This document shows positions 61,418 to 64,000 of a DNA stretch of 64,000 nucleotides, piece after piece. Position 1 is the first letter of the stretch. The number at the start of each line of letters is the position of its first letter. Source of the DNA: CAIYXB01 sp038146805 (GTDB taxonomy: Bacteria > Cyanobacteriota > Vampirovibrionia > LMEP-6097); NCBI GenBank assembly GCA_038146805.1, contig JAYQSH010000005.1:248001-312000 (forward strand), given 5' to 3'. The position numbers and the translations under genes were made by a program. The notes under the pieces are model-generated. The model was not told the DNA's origin and searched no databases. It saw only the letters and a program-made list of their open reading frames with translations.

Positions 61418-62791
61418 ATGGTTTCTAACGCTTTAAATCAAAATTTTGGTGGCAAAACTGGCTCAAAGTTTGATAGTTCTATTTTGCCAAATAGTATTGA
61501 AGCTGAACAAGCAGTTATTGGAGCAATTATTGTTGACCCTGATGCTTTTTCTAGGGTCATCGATGTCATTGATAGTTCAGAATATTTTTACAAAAGCCAG
61601 CACCAAGAAATTTTTTCTGCGTTAATGACACTCACTGAAAAAAGTGAAAACATCGACTTGGTAACAATTGCACAAATACTTAAAGACAAAGATTTATTAG
61701 AAAAGATTGGCGGCGTTGAGTATTTAGACTCTTTAACTGAACGTGCACCAATTGCGGCAAATGCCCCTTACTATGCAAAAATCATCAAATCAAAATCACT
61801 TTTGAGAAATATGATTCTTGCTGGAAATGAAATTGTTGAACTTGGACACAACACACACGAAGACTTAGATAGCTTAGTTGATAAAGCAGAACAAATAATT
61901 TTCAATTTGTCACAATCAAAATCTAAAAACCAACTTACTCATATCGGAGACTTAGTTCATCAATCATGGAAAATTTTAGAAGAACGCGAAGCAAACAAAG
62001 GTCAACTTAGCGGAGTAAATACCGGCTTTTTTGATTTGAATACCTTAACTTCCGGTTTTCAAAAAAGTGATTTGATTATTTTGGCGGCAAGACCTGCAAT
62101 GGGAAAAACTTCTTTTGCTTTAAACTTAGCTGAAAACGTTGCTTTAAAAGCCAAAAGACCTGTTGCTGTCTTTTCTTTGGAGATGTCTAAAGAACAATTA
62201 GTACAAAGATTACTCTGCGCGCGAGCTGAAGTGGATAGCTCTAGAGTACGTACTGGTCAATTACATAGTGAAGACTGGGAAAAACTCGGTGAAGCCATGG
62301 CTGAGCTTGGCGAAGCACCAATTTATATCGATGATTCTGCTGGTGTTACGGTCATGGAACTTAGAGGTAAATGTCGCCGACTTCAGGCACAATGTGGTGG
62401 AGATCTAGGTTTGATCGTAATCGATTATTTACAGTTAATTGAAGGGCGCAGTAATGACAACAGAATTAATCAAATTTCTGAAATCTCTAGAGGATTAAAA
62501 CTCATTGCTAGAGAAATCAATGTACCAGTTTTAGCTCTATCACAGCTTTCTCGTGCAGTTGAAGCAAGACAAGACAAAAGACCGATGCTTTCTGACTTGA
62601 GAGAATCAGGTTCAATCGAACAGGATGCAGATATTGTGATGTTTATATATAGAGATGATTATTACAATGACGAATCTGAAAAACCGGGTATCGCAGATAT
62701 TATAATCGCCAAGCAACGTTCAGGACCAACTGGACAAATAGAGCTGTTATTTCAAAACAATATTACTAAATTTAAAAATCCGTTGCAGTAA
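61418..62791 (+). CDS. dnaB: Replicative DNA helicase
   Basis: This hexameric helicase unwinds the replication fork. An N-terminal DnaB domain (LPNSIEAEQAVIGAIIVDPDAF, about 25-130) precedes the RecA-like core with Walker A LAARPAMGKTSFAL, FSLEMSKEQLVQRLLC, Walker B LIVIDYLQLIEG, LSQLSRAVEARQDKRPMLSDLRESGSIEQDADIV and the arginine-finger region KQRSGPTG. 457 aa, no intein. Confidence 0.97.
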   Translation: MVSNALNQNFGGKTGSKFDSSILPNSIEAEQAVIGAIIVDPDAFSRVIDVIDSSEYFYKSQHQEIFSALMTLTEKSENIDLVTIAQILKDKDLLEKIGGVEYLDSLTERAPIAANAPYYAKIIKSKSLLRNMILAGNEIVELGHNTHEDLDSLVDKAEQIIFNLSQSKSKNQLTHIGDLVHQSWKILEEREANKGQLSGVNTGFFDLNTLTSGFQKSDLIILAARPAMGKTSFALNLAENVALKAKRPVAVFSLEMSKEQLVQRLLCARAEVDSSRVRTGQLHSEDWEKLGEAMAELGEAPIYIDDSAGVTVMELRGKCRRLQAQCGGDLGLIVIDYLQLIEGRSNDNRINQISEISRGLKLIAREINVPVLALSQLSRAVEARQDKRPMLSDLRESGSIEQDADIVMFIYRDDYYNDESEKPGIADIIIAKQRSGPTGQIELLFQNNITKFKNPLQ

Positions 62792-62796
62792 TTTGT

Positions 62797-64000
62797 TTGT
62801 TTTGCAAAGTAATTCATTAATATCTAAGTTAGATTGCTCAAAACTTTGAATATAGCTTGAAGGTTTATGTGTGATGCAAATGACTGTTAAATCAGGGTGA
62901 GTTTCAGGTTTTAAGAGCTCTAAAAAAATCTGTTGTCGTTTTTCATCAAAAGTGGGTTCATCTAAAACAGAATCTTTGTTTTTAAACTCTTAATAAGGCT
63001 CGCGCAATTCCAATACGAGCTTTTTGACCAACGATGGTTTTTTTTTTCATCTAAGTTATCAACAAAATTTTGCAAATCTAATTTATTTAAAGTTGTTAAA
63101 ATCATCTACTTTTCTAGATGTATAAAAGGCAGAGTTTTTCCCTCTAAAAGTTTAGGAGATTGCCGCAAGATCAGAATCATCACCAAATTGTTATTGCATT
63201 TCTATCTAATCACAATACTAATAGAACATTACTTGGTGCGTAAAAAAACATCTTATTAAATTTTCGAACGTTCTGACAAAAAGATTTTCTAATGAAAGTG
63301 GGTCTTTATAAATATTTTACAACTAATATCATGCAAACTAGACATTTTTGAGAATTTTAAATTGTTTTTCCTTAAAGCTCCTCCATCTCTTGAACAAATT
63401 GTAATTCTTTTAAAAAATTTTGACTGGACATTACTAAATTTATAAAAGGACCCACAACAGAAGCACCAACCATTCCACCAGAGATTGCTTCTTCTTTTGA
63501 AATTTGATCAAATTCATATAAACCTAAACCAAGACCAGCAGTAGCACTTTGAGCCAAAGAAAAATACAGAATTTAAAGTTTTAGTCATTTTATAGTTTAA
63601 TTCTTGTAATTTAATTGCCAACTCATCTTCTTCATTTTGTTTTGTTTCTAAAGTACCAGCTATAACTTCTGGATGAGCCGAAGTCAAAACCTCATCTGCG
63701 TTTCAACTATCTTGGATCTCTTTTGTAGCCTTTTCTCTAGCTTTTTGGTTTTGCTCTTGCAAATCTTGAAACTCAGGCAAAAAATTAGTCGCTTGTTTAA
63801 AAATAATTGGCAAAGAAACCATGCTAGAAGCAAACAAAGCTGGATGAACAGCCCCCATAAATAATACAGAAGAAGCGATAGAAATTGCTTGAGGAGCTAA
63901 TTGTGCTGTTAATGTTGCAATTAAATTAATAGATGAATTTCTACCTCTAGCTAAAACAGTATGAATTTGAGCAAAGCGAGACTCATCTATATTTTCGTAA
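62797..64000 (-). pseudogene. Decayed type I secretion ABC transporter (PrtD/HlyB-like)
   Basis: The permease part is legible from the right edge: AQLAPQAISIASSVLFMGAVHPALF, then an in-frame TGA (about 63705), NADEVLTSAHPEVIAGTLE, and after a shift AQSATAGLGLGLYEFDQISKEEAISGGM and a terminal QEMEEL. This follows the layout of PrtD-type transporters (NAEV.., QSA.LGLGAY.., REL end). Between 63000 and 62797 ATPase pieces remain: GQKARIGIARALL, a shifted LDEPTFDEKRQ and VICITHKPS. Walker A is not found. Multiple stops and shifts, more than elsewhere in the window, argue for a true pseudogene. It continues beyond the window. Confidence 0.75.

Overview
The window is an AT-rich chromosomal segment of a Gram-negative-type (diderm) bacterium, with a small mobile-DNA insertion in the middle. 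The diderm reading rests on an MlaF-like ATPase, lipoproteins with lipoboxes, an O-antigen-ligase-like protein and a heptose-1-phosphate adenylyltransferase. The mix of a VKOR-type oxidase, a type IV pilus/type II secretion ATPase, FtsEX, MurJ and many unrecognised small helical proteins would fit a non-photosynthetic cyanobacterial relative (Melainabacteria/Caenarcaniphilales-like). That placement is an inference from gene content, not a result.

Left part (1-32700), housekeeping and envelope: gpmI (5' part), mrdA (PBP2), an MlaF-like ATPase, dnaX, an HDOD protein, a taurine/nitrate-type ABC pair, trehalose-phosphatase, a PilB/GspE-like ATPase, adk and queA. A cluster of unrecognised soluble helical proteins follows (12927-18774). 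Then come tig, two thioredoxin-fold lipoproteins flanking a VKOR gene, pgk, murJ, ftsE, ftsX, a GtrB/Dpm1-type glycosyltransferase, a coiled-coil protein, the principal sigma factor and a cysteine desulfurase.

Middle part (32728-46120), accessory: an 8.0-kb segment bounded by 34-bp direct repeats holds a very large SF2 helicase, a KilA-N protein, a kinase-ATPase fragment, IS remnants and a self-duplicated small protein. It is followed by an IS110-family transposase with a long, hairpin-rich leader, and then by a 3.5-kb element with long inverted terminal repeats that carries a large serine recombinase and abuts the 3' end of tRNA-Leu(GAG). Four junctions in this region share the core TGGTGT, the complement of the tRNA ACACCA end, with exchanged half-sites. 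This looks like a record of repeated site-specific recombination.

Right part (46197-64000): a lipoprotein, an O-antigen-ligase-like protein, a SirB1-type protein, aconitase, small unknown genes, an RfaE2-type adenylyltransferase, BatD/BatE-like genes running into a family 1 glycosidase, a GNAT/RimK-like pair, prfA, dnaB, and a decayed type I secretion ABC transporter.

Three window-wide patterns stand out. (1) Many genes have TATAAT-like -10 boxes only 5-9 nt before the start codon, which predicts leaderless mRNAs; one promoter is a perfect ATTATATAAT palindrome serving two divergent genes. (2) At least ten genes are broken by single-base deletions, mostly one A missing from an A-run, including genes expected to be essential (mrdA, adk). 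Sequencing error is the simplest explanation. (3) Two palindromic repeat modules are scattered as mosaics, and one supplies the dnaX stop codon.
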